Shown piece by piece: positions 33,783 through 43,369 of a DNA stretch of 64,000 bases; within the stretch, counting starts at the first letter, position 1; each line of letters starts with the position of its first letter. Origin of the DNA: Agrobacterium vaccinii (GTDB taxonomy: Bacteria; Pseudomonadota; Alphaproteobacteria; Rhizobiales; Rhizobiaceae); assembly GCF_021310995.1 (NCBI RefSeq), contig NZ_CP054151.1:468501-532500 (forward strand). The letters are read 5' to 3'. Under the pieces are notes generated by a model that ran no database searches, was not told where the DNA came from, and was given only the letters and a program-made list of their open reading frames with translations. The position numbers and the translations under genes were made by a program.

Positions 33783-35407
33783 TCTGTCGCCTCCACGGTG
33801 GCTTCGACGAAGGCACCGTTTTTGAGCAATGGCAATCGAAGCGTCGCCGTCGTTCCCTTGCCACTATCGCTGGAAAGAGTGATTGTTCCATCATGCGCAG
33901 AGACCAGATGCCTGGCGATGGACAGCCCAAGGCCGGTGCCCTCGGGACGATGAAGCCTTGCATTGTCACCGCGGAAATTGCGTTCGAAGACGTGGTTCAG
34001 CGCATCGGGTTCGATGCCGATCCCGTTGTCGTGCACGACCAGTTCCCATGTGTTTTCGACCACATGGGACACGATTTTCACTTGACCGTTTTGAGGCGAA
34101 TAACGGATGGCGTTATCGAGCAAAATCGCGATGACCTGTCGCAAGCGGAACGCATCACCAGCCACGACCGTCTCTGCATCTTCAATATCGGTCACGATTG
34201 CAACGCTTCGCTGATTGGCCAGGGCGGCGGCACTCAACAAAGCCTCTTCAAGCGGACCGGCAATATCGATCGGCTCCCTGTTGAGCGCCAAAGTCTCGTC
34301 TTCGCCGCGCGACATCATCAAGAGATCATCGATCAGGCTTCCCATCTGGCTTGCCGCCTGGCCAATGCGCTCCAGCGATGCGCGATAATCATCATCCGCC
34401 TTCTGTCCGCGCAGCGCGATCTCCGCTTCACCCCGAATTGCAGTGGTAGGCGTGCGCAATTCGTGGCTGATATCGGCCAACAAGCTGCGTCTGCGTCCCT
34501 CGGAAGCGCGCAATCGCGATAGGGCATTTTCAAGAGCAGATGTCCGCTCCTTGACCTGTTGTTCAAGGATGATCCGCTGGTTGGCTTCCTCGTGCCTCCT
34601 CAGCAAAAGCTCCGACGCCATGCGATTGATGCTGGTGGCGAACCGGCCAAATTCGTCGGTGGTCGTCACAGGGATGCGATGTTCGAGTTGACCGGCTTCA
34701 TAGGCTTTCGCCCCTTCGGACATTTGTTGCAGAGGGCGGCGGATGGCGTTGGCGATCGCATATGCCAATCCCATGCCGATGACAGCGATGATGAACGTCA
34801 TCCCCGCAAGGACACGATTGAGTTGCAAAAGGGCGGCATCCGCGTTTGCCCGCGTGATAACGAGTTGCGATCGTTCCTTGGCGATGATGTCGTTGAGGAC
34901 TTCGCGAAGGTCTCGCCCGGCTCCCTGATCGAAAATCGTTTCTATGGAGGCCCATGCGGTTCGCACATCATCTGCTCCGGTATGGGACCTGATCTGTTCG
35001 ATGGCCGGTTTGAGCGCGATCACGCTGCCTGAGATAAGCCGCAAGGCCTCGTCGCGCGCGTCATCATCAGCATCAGGCCCGGCAGCGAGATGATCCATCT
35101 CCCGCGTTTTCTGGCTGATACGTTGAAGCTGTTCGATCGTCGTGGCCATGTGAGCGCGGAGCATTTCACCATCGCCAGGCGCATGATCTGCGCCAATCAG
35201 AGCGCGCAGAGACCACGCACGCAGCCGCTGCTTGGTCGCGGAAAGTTCCAGCAGTCCAGACAGAAGATCACCCGCATAGCGACCGCGAATAACCTGCTGC
35301 TCCGCCACTGTTGCGATGTGACGATTGAGCAGTCCTTGGGACACAATCAGGATGGCGAGGACCGCAAAGGCTCCAACCAGCCGTATCGTGAAGTCGAAGC
35401 GCTTCAT
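33779..35407 (-). CDS. Membrane sensor histidine kinase
   Basis: The product has 542 residues. One membrane helix at the N-terminus (about 8-25), a periplasmic helical sensor of about 170 residues, and a second helix (about 200-220, MTFIIAVIGMGLAYAIANAI) lead into HAMP (about 220-275). Then HisKA with the H-box SHELRTPTTAIRGEAEIAL and a full HATPase (N-box LLDNAIRYSP, G1 DNGIG, G2 GTGLGLS) follow. The start at 35407 has AGGTGG upstream. It pairs with the OmpR-family regulator. Confidence 0.93.
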   Translation of the reverse strand: MKRFDFTIRLVGAFAVLAILIVSQGLLNRHIATVAEQQVIRGRYAGDLLSGLLELSATKQRLRAWSLRALIGADHAPGDGEMLRAHMATTIEQLQRISQKTREMDHLAAGPDADDDARDEALRLISGSVIALKPAIEQIRSHTGADDVRTAWASIETIFDQGAGRDLREVLNDIIAKERSQLVITRANADAALLQLNRVLAGMTFIIAVIGMGLAYAIANAIRRPLQQMSEGAKAYEAGQLEHRIPVTTTDEFGRFATSINRMASELLLRRHEEANQRIILEQQVKERTSALENALSRLRASEGRRRSLLADISHELRTPTTAIRGEAEIALRGQKADDDYRASLERIGQAASQMGSLIDDLLMMSRGEDETLALNREPIDIAGPLEEALLSAAALANQRSVAIVTDIEDAETVVAGDAFRLRQVIAILLDNAIRYSPQNGQVKIVSHVVENTWELVVHDNGIGIEPDALNHVFERNFRGDNARLHRPEGTGLGLSIARHLVSAHDGTITLSSDSGKGTTATLRLPLLKNGAFVEATVEATE

Positions 35408-35636
35408 TGTCACCACCTGTCATCCCCGCTTCCGGTCGCCGATCTCATCCACGTCCAAAGGGCCGCAAGACCAATCCCAACAACCTATATGGCAGAATTT
35501 ATGGCATTTATCGGCTGCACCCACATGCGCGTTCGTCTTTTGTGCAAACACCTGATAGAGAAATAGCCTGCTGAATGTGACGGGTCGGACATCATCTTCA
35601 GATGTTGGAAACTCAGGACCGAAACTGGAGACGATT

Positions 35637-35813
35637 ATGGGTTGGAAAACGCCGAAATTCGAATACGTGAACGGCTACAAGATCGTCGAGATCGATGGAC
35701 CTGCCTTTACCGTTTACGATGGTGCCCGTCAGATTGGCGATGAATTCCCCTACTCCGGCGAAGCTGCTGCCTATGCAAACTCTTTGCCGAAACGCGGTTC
35801 TCAGCAAAACTAG
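35637..35813 (+). CDS. Small hypothetical protein (58 residues)
   Basis: The frame MGWKTPKFEYVNGYKIVEID continues with GPAFTVYDGARQIGDEFPYS and ends SLPKRGSQQN. The start at 35637 has CTGGAG upstream; the longer frame to 35577 has none. It is soluble and not recognised. It lies 35 bp upstream of rsgA and is probably co-transcribed. Confidence 0.6.
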   Translation: MGWKTPKFEYVNGYKIVEIDGPAFTVYDGARQIGDEFPYSGEAAAYANSLPKRGSQQN

Positions 35814-35848
35814 GGGGAAGGCTGCGAAATCGCGGGCAACCTCTGTCA

Positions 35849-36889
35849 ATGAATGCGAAGTCAAACTTGACCAATTCACGTCTTCACTCAGCCCTGGAAT
35901 TGCTTGGTTGGTCCGACTTTTTTTCGGATCAGATCAACGCGGACGAAGCTGACCTTCTGCCCCGGCGCATCTCGTCGGTTCACCGGGCGCGTATAGAAGC
36001 AATAGCGGATACAGGGCCCGTCAAACTGGAACTGCCAGCCAATGCCAACGTCGCTGACTTCGCGGTGGGCGATTGGGTGCTTGCCGATCCAGGGTCCGAC
36101 ATGTTTGTCAGGCGCCTCGACAGAAAAACCGTGTTTCAGAGACGCACCGAGCTTGGTCATGGCCAGCAACTGGTTGCAGCCAACATCGATACGCTTTTTA
36201 TCGTCACATCCTGCAATGCCGATTTCAACACAGACCGCTTAGAACGTTACCTGATCATGGCCAACGAGGCCGGAACGACACCCGTGATCGTGTTGACGAA
36301 GGCCGACACTGCTGATGACGTTGGCCTGTTTCAGACGCAAGCCGAGGCTTTGCAACGCGACCTGCCCGTCGTTGCCTTGAACGGGCGCTCTGCCGACGCG
36401 CACTCTCGCTTGAGTGCATGGTGCGGCGTTGGCCAGACGATCGCCCTGGTGGGGTCCTCCGGTGTCGGAAAGTCTACACTCGTCAACACCCTAACGGGAC
36501 CGACATCCGACACACAGCAAAAAACCGGGACCATTCGCGAGCACGACGCGCAAGGCCGCCATACCACGACCGCGCGATCGCTGCACTCCATTGCGGGTGG
36601 TGGCTGGGTTATCGATACGCCCGGCATAAGAACGCTCGTCGTCAGCGATGTCACCGACGGGATCGACACGGTTTTTGCAGACATAACCGAACTGGCACCC
36701 CTTTGCCGATTTCGCGATTGTACCCACGCGCATGAACCGGGCTGCGCAGTTCAGGCCGCTGTCAAAAGCGGCGCTTTGGCCGCTGACCGCGTTGAACGCT
36801 GGCGAAACCTGACGTCAGAAAACCGTGATAAGACACCTGTCTTCAGCGGTCCGCGCGGCAACAAGATCGCTCGAAAAAAGAAATATTGA
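35849..36889 (+). CDS. rsgA: Ribosome small-subunit-dependent GTPase RsgA
   Basis: The product is 346 residues with an OB-fold (about 45-110), a circularly permuted GTPase (G4 VLTKAD first, then P-loop GSSGVGKSTLVN, G3 DTPGIRTL) and a C-terminal zinc motif (CRFRDCTHAHEPGC). RsgA checks late maturation of the 30S subunit. The N-terminal extension of about 40 residues before the OB fold is typical of longer RsgA forms. Confidence 0.93.
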   Translation: MNAKSNLTNSRLHSALELLGWSDFFSDQINADEADLLPRRISSVHRARIEAIADTGPVKLELPANANVADFAVGDWVLADPGSDMFVRRLDRKTVFQRRTELGHGQQLVAANIDTLFIVTSCNADFNTDRLERYLIMANEAGTTPVIVLTKADTADDVGLFQTQAEALQRDLPVVALNGRSADAHSRLSAWCGVGQTIALVGSSGVGKSTLVNTLTGPTSDTQQKTGTIREHDAQGRHTTTARSLHSIAGGGWVIDTPGIRTLVVSDVTDGIDTVFADITELAPLCRFRDCTHAHEPGCAVQAAVKSGALAADRVERWRNLTSENRDKTPVFSGPRGNKIARKKKY

Positions 36890-37155
36890 ACGGTTACACG
36901 CCTTCGAACCGCCATTGCACGCTTTGTACGATCAGAGCCTCTAGCAACTGACGTGGCGCAGCGGCCAATCACAAAATTTCCTTACGCATGAAAAAACCCG
37001 TCGGCTCGGTCGTCTCTGCTTCGTGGCACATCCAGAAGTTCGGCGAGGACACGCATGATGACGGCAGGACACTTTTTAGAAACAACCCGATATGTGTTCT
37101 TGTCTTCGGGAACCCGTAACCGTGCTTCCTCACCCCTCATCGCGTGCGAAGCATA

Positions 37156-38937
37156 ATGTCTGTCGCCTGGAAGGCTGCCGAGACAGCCACGTTTCAGAGT
37201 TTCGCCAATTGCTACATGCGCGAGATCGATACCGGCAAAGCTGTTCGCCATAAGGTATTCGCAAGAGAAATCGACTGCATCGAATGGGTGCTGCATGGCA
37301 GCAGAATGTTTATCAGAGCCGAAGTGACCTCGGCATCACTCTGCGGCCCGCACCATTTTGGCCGCATATGGCAGCGCGCATTCTCAGAAACCGTTTGGCA
37401 CCCTTGCGCGCCCATGCCTGCCTTGCAGGCATTGATGCGGGAGGCCTATCAGAGTGCGCCGGAAGGTAGCAATCGGAACGGCTGCGAGACAGAACTTCTG
37501 TTGCGCGTGATGGACAGCAACCAGCAGATCAACACCAATATCGAATATGCGCTGGCCGAACCCGACGAGCGTGATGATTTCATTGCTGCCGAACAATCAC
37601 TCATATTCGGACACTGGCTGCACCCGACGCCGAAAAGTCGACAGGGCATGACCTTCTGGCAGCAGAAAACCTATGCGCCGGAATTCCATGGCCGTTTTCA
37701 GCTGCATTATTTTGCGGCACGAACGGATTTCGTGACGCATGCGTCGGCGACCGACCAGTCTGCCGACCGTATCGTCGCCCAACTCGCCGGTTCTAGCGCC
37801 CGCAACTTCGGTATTCGCGGCAATGAAACACTCCTGCCAATGCACCCCTTGCAGGCGCAGGCACTGCTACTTGATCCCGACATCAGCGCGATGATGGCAG
37901 AAGGCGCCCTTCGAAGCCTTGGTCCTGCGGGGCCACATTTCACGGCAACGTCGTCGGTGCGCACGGTCTGGAGCGAAGACGCCGACTGGATGCTGAAGTT
38001 TTCGCTGCCTGTGCGCATCACCAATTCGGTGCGCATCAACGGGCGTGACGAGCTGGATGCGGGCGTCGCCATGGCAAAGCTGGTCGACCGGTTCGATCTT
38101 GCACGAGAGATGCCATCGTTCCGCATCATCCGGGACCCCGCCTTCATCACGCTTGATATTCCTGGCCGCAAAGAAAGCGGGTTCGAGACGATTTTCCGGG
38201 AAAACCCGTTTAGGGCAAAGAGTGGGACGGGTATCGTCACGCTCGCATCGCTGACGGCGGAACCAATTCCGGGCCAACTGTCGCGGCTGGAACGGCTCGT
38301 CAGGCAGGTAAATGCTGGGGAGAGCGGCAATATCGAAGCAACCGCATCGCTCTGGTTTCGCCAATATCTCGATTGCGCTGTCACGCCATTGATCGAGCTT
38401 TATGAGAGGCATGGAATTGCGCTCGAGGCGCACCAACAAAACAGCCTTGTCGATATCGGCACGGGTTACCCAAGGCTGGGCTACTACCGCGACAATCAGG
38501 GTTTCTATCTCTCCGAAAGCCATAGGCCAGCAATCGCAAGCGCCGTGCCCGAAACAGAAACGATCAACTCCCTCTATTTCCCCGAAGCAGATATTCGTGA
38601 CCGCTTTGCCTATTACCTGATCGTCAATCAGGTGTTTTCGGTCATCAGCCGCATGGCGCATGATGGGCTTGCCGATGAGACGGCCCTCCTGCGGATACTA
38701 CGTGATCATCTGGAAACGCTTGCGCTTTCCATGCGCGGACTTGGCCGCGATTTCATCCGGCATATTCTGGATGAAGCCGATATCGGCACCAAAGCGAACC
38801 TTGCTACCCGACTGGCCGATGTGGACGAACTGAGTTCGATGGGGGACCACTCGCTCTACCGAAAGATGCCCAACCCGCTGAGCCTGCCCACGATCACAGA
38901 TACCAACACGGTGAGGCCGCATGCCATTGCCTCTTGA
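37156..38937 (+). CDS. NIS siderophore synthetase 1 (IucA/IucC family)
   Basis: The product has 593 residues. Hallmarks are LLPMHPLQAQALL, the ATP-binding region TATSSVRTVW and, at the C-terminus, EAHQQNSLVDI with YYRDNQGFYLSESH. NRPS-independent siderophore (NIS) synthetases join citrate to amines or amino alcohols. The start is uncertain: an ATG at 37156 (MSVAWKAAE) is used; a GTG at 37144 is possible. It overlaps the second synthetase by 17 bp. The 266-bp region upstream shows no gene; a half-site resembling an Irr box (TTTAGAA near 37075) was seen but is weak. Confidence 0.9.
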   Translation: MSVAWKAAETATFQSFANCYMREIDTGKAVRHKVFAREIDCIEWVLHGSRMFIRAEVTSASLCGPHHFGRIWQRAFSETVWHPCAPMPALQALMREAYQSAPEGSNRNGCETELLLRVMDSNQQINTNIEYALAEPDERDDFIAAEQSLIFGHWLHPTPKSRQGMTFWQQKTYAPEFHGRFQLHYFAARTDFVTHASATDQSADRIVAQLAGSSARNFGIRGNETLLPMHPLQAQALLLDPDISAMMAEGALRSLGPAGPHFTATSSVRTVWSEDADWMLKFSLPVRITNSVRINGRDELDAGVAMAKLVDRFDLAREMPSFRIIRDPAFITLDIPGRKESGFETIFRENPFRAKSGTGIVTLASLTAEPIPGQLSRLERLVRQVNAGESGNIEATASLWFRQYLDCAVTPLIELYERHGIALEAHQQNSLVDIGTGYPRLGYYRDNQGFYLSESHRPAIASAVPETETINSLYFPEADIRDRFAYYLIVNQVFSVISRMAHDGLADETALLRILRDHLETLALSMRGLGRDFIRHILDEADIGTKANLATRLADVDELSSMGDHSLYRKMPNPLSLPTITDTNTVRPHAIAS

Positions 38938-40648
38938 AATTCAGTCCGCGCCGCAGGATCGTGTCATCAGACAATTGGTGGCCGCGATGCTGTTCGAAGG
39001 TCTCGTTTCCTTTCGGATCGAACCGCCGGACTATCTGACGTGGACGTCTGATGGACGCGATTATCGCTGCCGCGCGACGTTCGGCACATTTGGCCGTACG
39101 CGTATTCAACCGCATTCCATCGAGACGAAAGATTCAGATGGCAATTGGGTAGCAGCCTCACTTGCCGCGATTGTCGTGGGCCTACCCGGAAGCGAGACGA
39201 CCCACAATAAGCTGTTGAGAGAACTCGAGCATACAGTCACGCTTTGCCAGTGGAACGAGGATAATATTCTACCGCGCGAACGGCGGGACATGGCATTCGC
39301 GCATCTGGATGGTGCATTACACGAAGGCCACCCCTATCATCCATGCTTCAAGGCACGGTACGGTTTTGCGACCGCAGACAACCAACTCTATGGTCCTGAA
39401 GCGGCAAAACCGTTCCAGCTTTTCTGGGCGTTGCATGCGCGCGAAACCATAAGGCAGGCGCTTGACCGCGACGAGACGAGCTTCTGGAAAAGCGAACTCG
39501 GCGAGGAGGTCTGGGGCCAGATAGATGACGCGCGCGCTGCGAAAAATCGTAGCTGGGAAAAGTTTGCGCTGGTGCCAATGCATCCGTGGCAATGGCAGCG
39601 TTTGAAAGACGGTGCAGGCTCCGACTTGATCGCCAGCGGCAAATTGCATGGCCTCGGACAGTTCGGCGACAATTATCTCGCCAGCCAGTCGCTACGCAGT
39701 TTGCACAATATCGATCGCCCTCTGGCCGCAAGCATCAAACTGCCGCTTGACGTCGTCAACACATCCTCCCGGCGTATTCTCGATCCGCATTCGGTTTGCA
39801 TCGCCCCAGTGCTGTCGCGGTGGATCGCCGGTATGGTGGATGAAGACGCCGCGTTTCGCGACCGTTACCCGCTGACCATTCTTCAGGAATATGCTGCTGT
39901 GCTGGCGGAGCACGAAGGCGAACTGTCCGGTCAGATCGGTGCCATCTGGCGCGAAAGTGCGCTCAAAGATTTACAGCCCGGAGAGGACGTCATTCCCTTC
40001 AACGCGCTGATGATGCTGGAATCGGATCAAAAGCCGTTCGTTCATCCATGGATCGAGCAGTTCGGTCTCATGCCTTGGCTGAACCGTTTGCTGGAAATCT
40101 CCGTCCTGCCCGTCTGGCATCTTTTCGTGCATCACGGCCTTGCCGTCGAAGCCCATGGTCAAAACATGTTGCTCGTGCATCGAAATGGCTGGCCGGTGCG
40201 ACTGGTGCTTCGTGATTTTCACGAGAGCGTCGAGTTCTGCCCGTCCTTCCTGCGCGCCCCCGCCAAAACGCCAGACTTTCAGTCACTCGATGCGCGTTAT
40301 CGCAACGCCGCCCCCAATCAATACTACTGGATGGACAATCTCGATTCCCTACGTGAACTGGTGGCAGACACCCTGTTTGTCTACAATCTCGCAGAAATCG
40401 CCCATCTCCTCGATCATGCTTACCAACTGCCCGAAGCAAGCTTCTGGCAGCGCGTCGAAGCAATCATCGAAACCTATGCGGCAAGCCACGAAGCGAGCCA
40501 GCGGATGGCAGCGCTCGGTTACGATGCGCCGACCATCCAGACAGAATCTCTTCTCACCCGCAAACTGCTCGCCCGCGAGCCGGAATACCATCACGACGTG
40601 CCGAACTTCTTTGCGAAGGCCACGGCCGAACGGAGAACGATGCGATGA
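38921..40648 (+). CDS. NIS siderophore synthetase 2 (IucA/IucC family)
   Basis: The product has 575 residues. It shows ALVPMHPWQWQRL, the region ASQSLRSLHNIDRP, VEAHGQNMLLVHRNG and VLRDFHESVEFC, all typical of IucA/IucC enzymes but of a different type from synthetase 1. Two such enzymes in a row, followed by an adenylating enzyme and a carrier protein, is the AsbA-AsbB-AsbC-AsbD order of petrobactin biosynthesis. Start overlaps the preceding gene; stop overlaps the next by four bases. Confidence 0.92.
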   Translation: MPLPLEIQSAPQDRVIRQLVAAMLFEGLVSFRIEPPDYLTWTSDGRDYRCRATFGTFGRTRIQPHSIETKDSDGNWVAASLAAIVVGLPGSETTHNKLLRELEHTVTLCQWNEDNILPRERRDMAFAHLDGALHEGHPYHPCFKARYGFATADNQLYGPEAAKPFQLFWALHARETIRQALDRDETSFWKSELGEEVWGQIDDARAAKNRSWEKFALVPMHPWQWQRLKDGAGSDLIASGKLHGLGQFGDNYLASQSLRSLHNIDRPLAASIKLPLDVVNTSSRRILDPHSVCIAPVLSRWIAGMVDEDAAFRDRYPLTILQEYAAVLAEHEGELSGQIGAIWRESALKDLQPGEDVIPFNALMMLESDQKPFVHPWIEQFGLMPWLNRLLEISVLPVWHLFVHHGLAVEAHGQNMLLVHRNGWPVRLVLRDFHESVEFCPSFLRAPAKTPDFQSLDARYRNAAPNQYYWMDNLDSLRELVADTLFVYNLAEIAHLLDHAYQLPEASFWQRVEAIIETYAASHEASQRMAALGYDAPTIQTESLLTRKLLAREPEYHHDVPNFFAKATAERRTMR

Positions 40649-41919
40649 TCAGGATTGGCGAAACGTTTTACGACAAAGCCTATTTCGAAAAGCGCTCAGC
40701 AGAGCTGACCGCTTTGACGGGACTTGCGCAGTCCGCCCGTTTCGCGGTGTGCTTTGCAGATGCAGTCGACTGGCTGGCGTTTTTCTTCGCCATCCGGCAA
40801 GCCGGTGCCAGCGTTCTACCGATCCACCCCGGCACGCCCTATGCGGCGGCGCGCAAGCTCGCCGTGCAGGCAGGGTGCGACCGGCTGTTCTATAACAGTT
40901 TGACGGGCGAAGCCTTGCCGGAAGCATCCGTAACGGGCGGCGAAGGCGAATTGCTGCAAATGAGTTCCGGCACGACCGGCGCGCCAAAGCTGATTGCCCG
41001 CACATGGCAGAATATCGAAACGGAAATCGCGAGCTACGTGCAGGCATTCACAGCCTCCGCTGATATGACGCCCATCGCCGCCTGCCCGACGACGCATTCA
41101 TATGGACTGATCTGCGGCCTTCTGGTGGGGCTTCATCGTGGCGTCACGCCTGTGGTCGTGGATACCGGCAATCCGAAATATCTTTTGAAAGTCATGCGCG
41201 AGACCGAGCGGCCCGTGCTCTATTCCTCGCCTGCCATCCTGCATATGCTGGCCCAACTTCTGCCTGCTGGCGAAAGATTGCACGCCGCCATGACCTCGGG
41301 CACGCTGTTGCCGGAACCTTGGTTCGCGCGCATTCGTGAAAAATGCGACAATCTCTTCCAGCAATATGGTTGCTCGGAAGCCGGTTGTGTCGCCATCAAC
41401 CCTGATCTAACCGCCGCGCACGATATGGGCTACGTTCTGCCACACGTTACTGCGGACACAGGCAGCGATCTCGAGGCGGCAGCCGATATCGTCATCCGCA
41501 AGGCCGACGGTCAACAAATCCACACGCGCGACCTTGGATATGTCAGAGCTGATGGCATGCTGGTCTTCGTGTCGCGCATGGATGACATGATCAATGTCGC
41601 TGGCCTCAATGTCTATCCCAAGGATGTCGAAGACGCTGTCACCGCCATGCCCGGCATTACCGACGCCGTCGCATTTCGCAAGAGCGACCGCTTTGCAGGC
41701 GAGCGCGTGGCCCTTCTTTTTAGCGCCGAAAATCCGGTGTCATCAAGCGCGCTACGGGAATGGTTGAGCAAGCAGTTGGCCACCCACCAATTGCCGTCCG
41801 AAATGATCCAGGTCAGCGACATTCCCCGCCAGGCCAACGGTAAGATCAGCCGCCGTGATGTTGCCGAACGCCATGCCGCTGGCGCCTTTCTTCCAGTCCC
41901 AACCGGAGTGGCTTCATGA
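40645..41919 (+). CDS. AMP-forming acyl ligase, AsbC-like
   Basis: A 424-residue adenylation enzyme, shorter than usual (about 500) because the N-terminal region is reduced, as in AsbC. The phosphate loop is LLQMSSGTTGAPKLIA. The A5 region is QYGCSEAG, and the catalytic Lys is in RQANGKISRRDV near the C-terminus. In petrobactin biosynthesis this enzyme activates 3,4-dihydroxybenzoate and loads a carrier protein. Here a similar aryl acid is likely, but specificity cannot be read by eye. ATGA overlap with both neighbours. Confidence 0.88.
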   Translation: MIRIGETFYDKAYFEKRSAELTALTGLAQSARFAVCFADAVDWLAFFFAIRQAGASVLPIHPGTPYAAARKLAVQAGCDRLFYNSLTGEALPEASVTGGEGELLQMSSGTTGAPKLIARTWQNIETEIASYVQAFTASADMTPIAACPTTHSYGLICGLLVGLHRGVTPVVVDTGNPKYLLKVMRETERPVLYSSPAILHMLAQLLPAGERLHAAMTSGTLLPEPWFARIREKCDNLFQQYGCSEAGCVAINPDLTAAHDMGYVLPHVTADTGSDLEAAADIVIRKADGQQIHTRDLGYVRADGMLVFVSRMDDMINVAGLNVYPKDVEDAVTAMPGITDAVAFRKSDRFAGERVALLFSAENPVSSSALREWLSKQLATHQLPSEMIQVSDIPRQANGKISRRDVAERHAAGAFLPVPTGVAS

Positions 41920-43226
41920 CCCGCGACGACATTTTTTCCGCCATCGAAACCACTCTCACTACCCATATGGACCATCCCCATATGGCCGGGTTTGCGCCGG
42001 ATGCACGATTGAACGAGGATCTGTATCTCGACTCCGTCCTCATCCTGCAGATTTTTCTGAACCTCGAACTCGAATTCAATCTCGCCATGCCGGAAGACGC
42101 CATCGCCAGTCAGGATGTTGAGACGGTCGATGATCTGGTCGGCCTCTATCTGCCAAGGGCACCGGCACTGCCGATCCCAAGCTTTCCGATGACCGGCGGC
42201 GATACGGACGAAGGCGTGCATGGCGAGGCCTATTATGACATCAAGGTTCATTGCTTCGTCAGTTGTGTTTGCGATGGGCTGAAGAAGCGCGGACTTGACC
42301 AGCGACCGTTCTATTGTGGCATCTGGGACGCGAAGTTCGTGGTCAGCGACAAGTATCAACTGCGGTATCACGCGAGCGACATCAGCCAGGAGTTTTACCG
42401 TGCATGGTTCGAGCGCCTCTATGGCGTTCGAGTGCACGAATGGTACGACCCGGCGCTGAGCAAGGCGGACAATCTGGCTGTGATGACCGATCTCGTGCGT
42501 GAGCGCGGAGAAACCGAATGCGTGATGGTGATGCTGGACATGTTCCACATGCCGGAGCGCGAGAACAAGTTCAACCAGAACCCGTTTCCTCATTATCTGA
42601 TGCTGCAAGAGACGGATGATCCCGAGACCTGGTTCGTGCATGACCCCGACTATCGCTGGGAAGGGGTTATGGCGCGCGACAAGGTCATTCACGCCATCAT
42701 GCAGCCGACTGTCGGCGGTGGTTACGCCTTCGATATTGCGCAAGCGCGCGCTCCCCACCCGGAAGACCTCAAGGCCTATTTCGAAAGCTGCTTCGTTTTC
42801 GAGCGAAATCCGATCGTCGACGCAATGCGGACAATCGTTGCGGCCCATCTGGAAGGCAAGCAAGGCTTGTCGCTACGCGACCTGGGGCCCGCAGTGCGCG
42901 AGCTGCCGATTCTGACCATCCGCAAATATGCCTATGAGCACGGCTTTGCCTTTTTCTGGCGTGCCCTGAAATTGCCGGCAGCGGAATTCGAGCGGTTGTG
43001 CGAGGACATTGAAGCGTTGGTTCAATCGCTGAAGAACCTTCACTATGTCTGCATGAAGCTTTCACAGACAAACGACCCGGCACAGGCGGCAGCGGTCTTT
43101 GCGCAACTGGACGAAGCAGACCGTATCGAAACCAAACTCAAGGACAGGCTCGGCACCGTGTTTGCGCAATGGTGCGACGAACATTGTGCATCGCCGGAGA
43201 TCAATCTGCGCAGGCTGGCCGTGTAA
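41916..43226 (+). CDS. Carrier-protein fusion: acyl carrier domain plus AsbE-like domain
   Basis: The product has 436 residues. Residues 1-85 form an acyl carrier domain with phosphopantetheine Ser40 in EDLYLDSVLILQ. Residues about 100-436 form a second domain (YYDIKVHCFVSCVCDGLKKR with a conserved Cys pair; FVHDPDYRWEG) that I assign tentatively to the AsbE/DUF6005-type condensation role. In petrobactin operons these are two separate genes (asbD and asbE), whose combined length would be close to this one. The fusion would transfer the aryl group from the carrier to the polyamine or citrate backbone. Last gene of the biosynthetic operon. Confidence 0.75.
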   Translation: MTRDDIFSAIETTLTTHMDHPHMAGFAPDARLNEDLYLDSVLILQIFLNLELEFNLAMPEDAIASQDVETVDDLVGLYLPRAPALPIPSFPMTGGDTDEGVHGEAYYDIKVHCFVSCVCDGLKKRGLDQRPFYCGIWDAKFVVSDKYQLRYHASDISQEFYRAWFERLYGVRVHEWYDPALSKADNLAVMTDLVRERGETECVMVMLDMFHMPERENKFNQNPFPHYLMLQETDDPETWFVHDPDYRWEGVMARDKVIHAIMQPTVGGGYAFDIAQARAPHPEDLKAYFESCFVFERNPIVDAMRTIVAAHLEGKQGLSLRDLGPAVRELPILTIRKYAYEHGFAFFWRALKLPAAEFERLCEDIEALVQSLKNLHYVCMKLSQTNDPAQAAAVFAQLDEADRIETKLKDRLGTVFAQWCDEHCASPEINLRRLAV

Positions 43227-43267
43227 ACCGCCTCTTCTCCACAGTCGCTGCCACAAACATTCAAATA

Positions 43268-43282
43268 TGACTTTATTGATCA
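43268..43282. promoter_or_regulatory. Iron-responsive operator (RirA-type, TGA-N9-TCA)
   Basis: TGA (43268-43270), nine bases and TCA (43280-43282) match the IRO consensus bound by RirA in Rhizobiaceae. It lies 88 bp upstream of the FecI-type sigma factor gene, in an AT-rich stretch suited to a promoter. Repression in iron-replete cells is expected. Confidence 0.65.
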
Positions 43283-43369
43283 TGTTTTTGCTGTTAGAGA
43301 GTTGCACGCAAGCGCCTCCATGGGCGCAAGGAATTTATTCCGTCAATCGACCGCCTATCGGAAGACAGC

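Noticed and set aside
37070..37095. Possible Irr (ICE) box before the biosynthesis operon
   Set aside because: Only one half-site (TTTAGAA) is visible; the second arm does not match.
36982..37296. 104-residue minus-strand frame upstream of the siderophore operon
   Set aside because: No ribosome site, no known motif, and it overlaps the start of the first synthetase gene. A short version from 37140 is possible but unsupported.
41613..42863. 416-residue minus-strand frame
   Set aside because: Antisense to the AMP ligase and carrier fusion; no start signal or domain.
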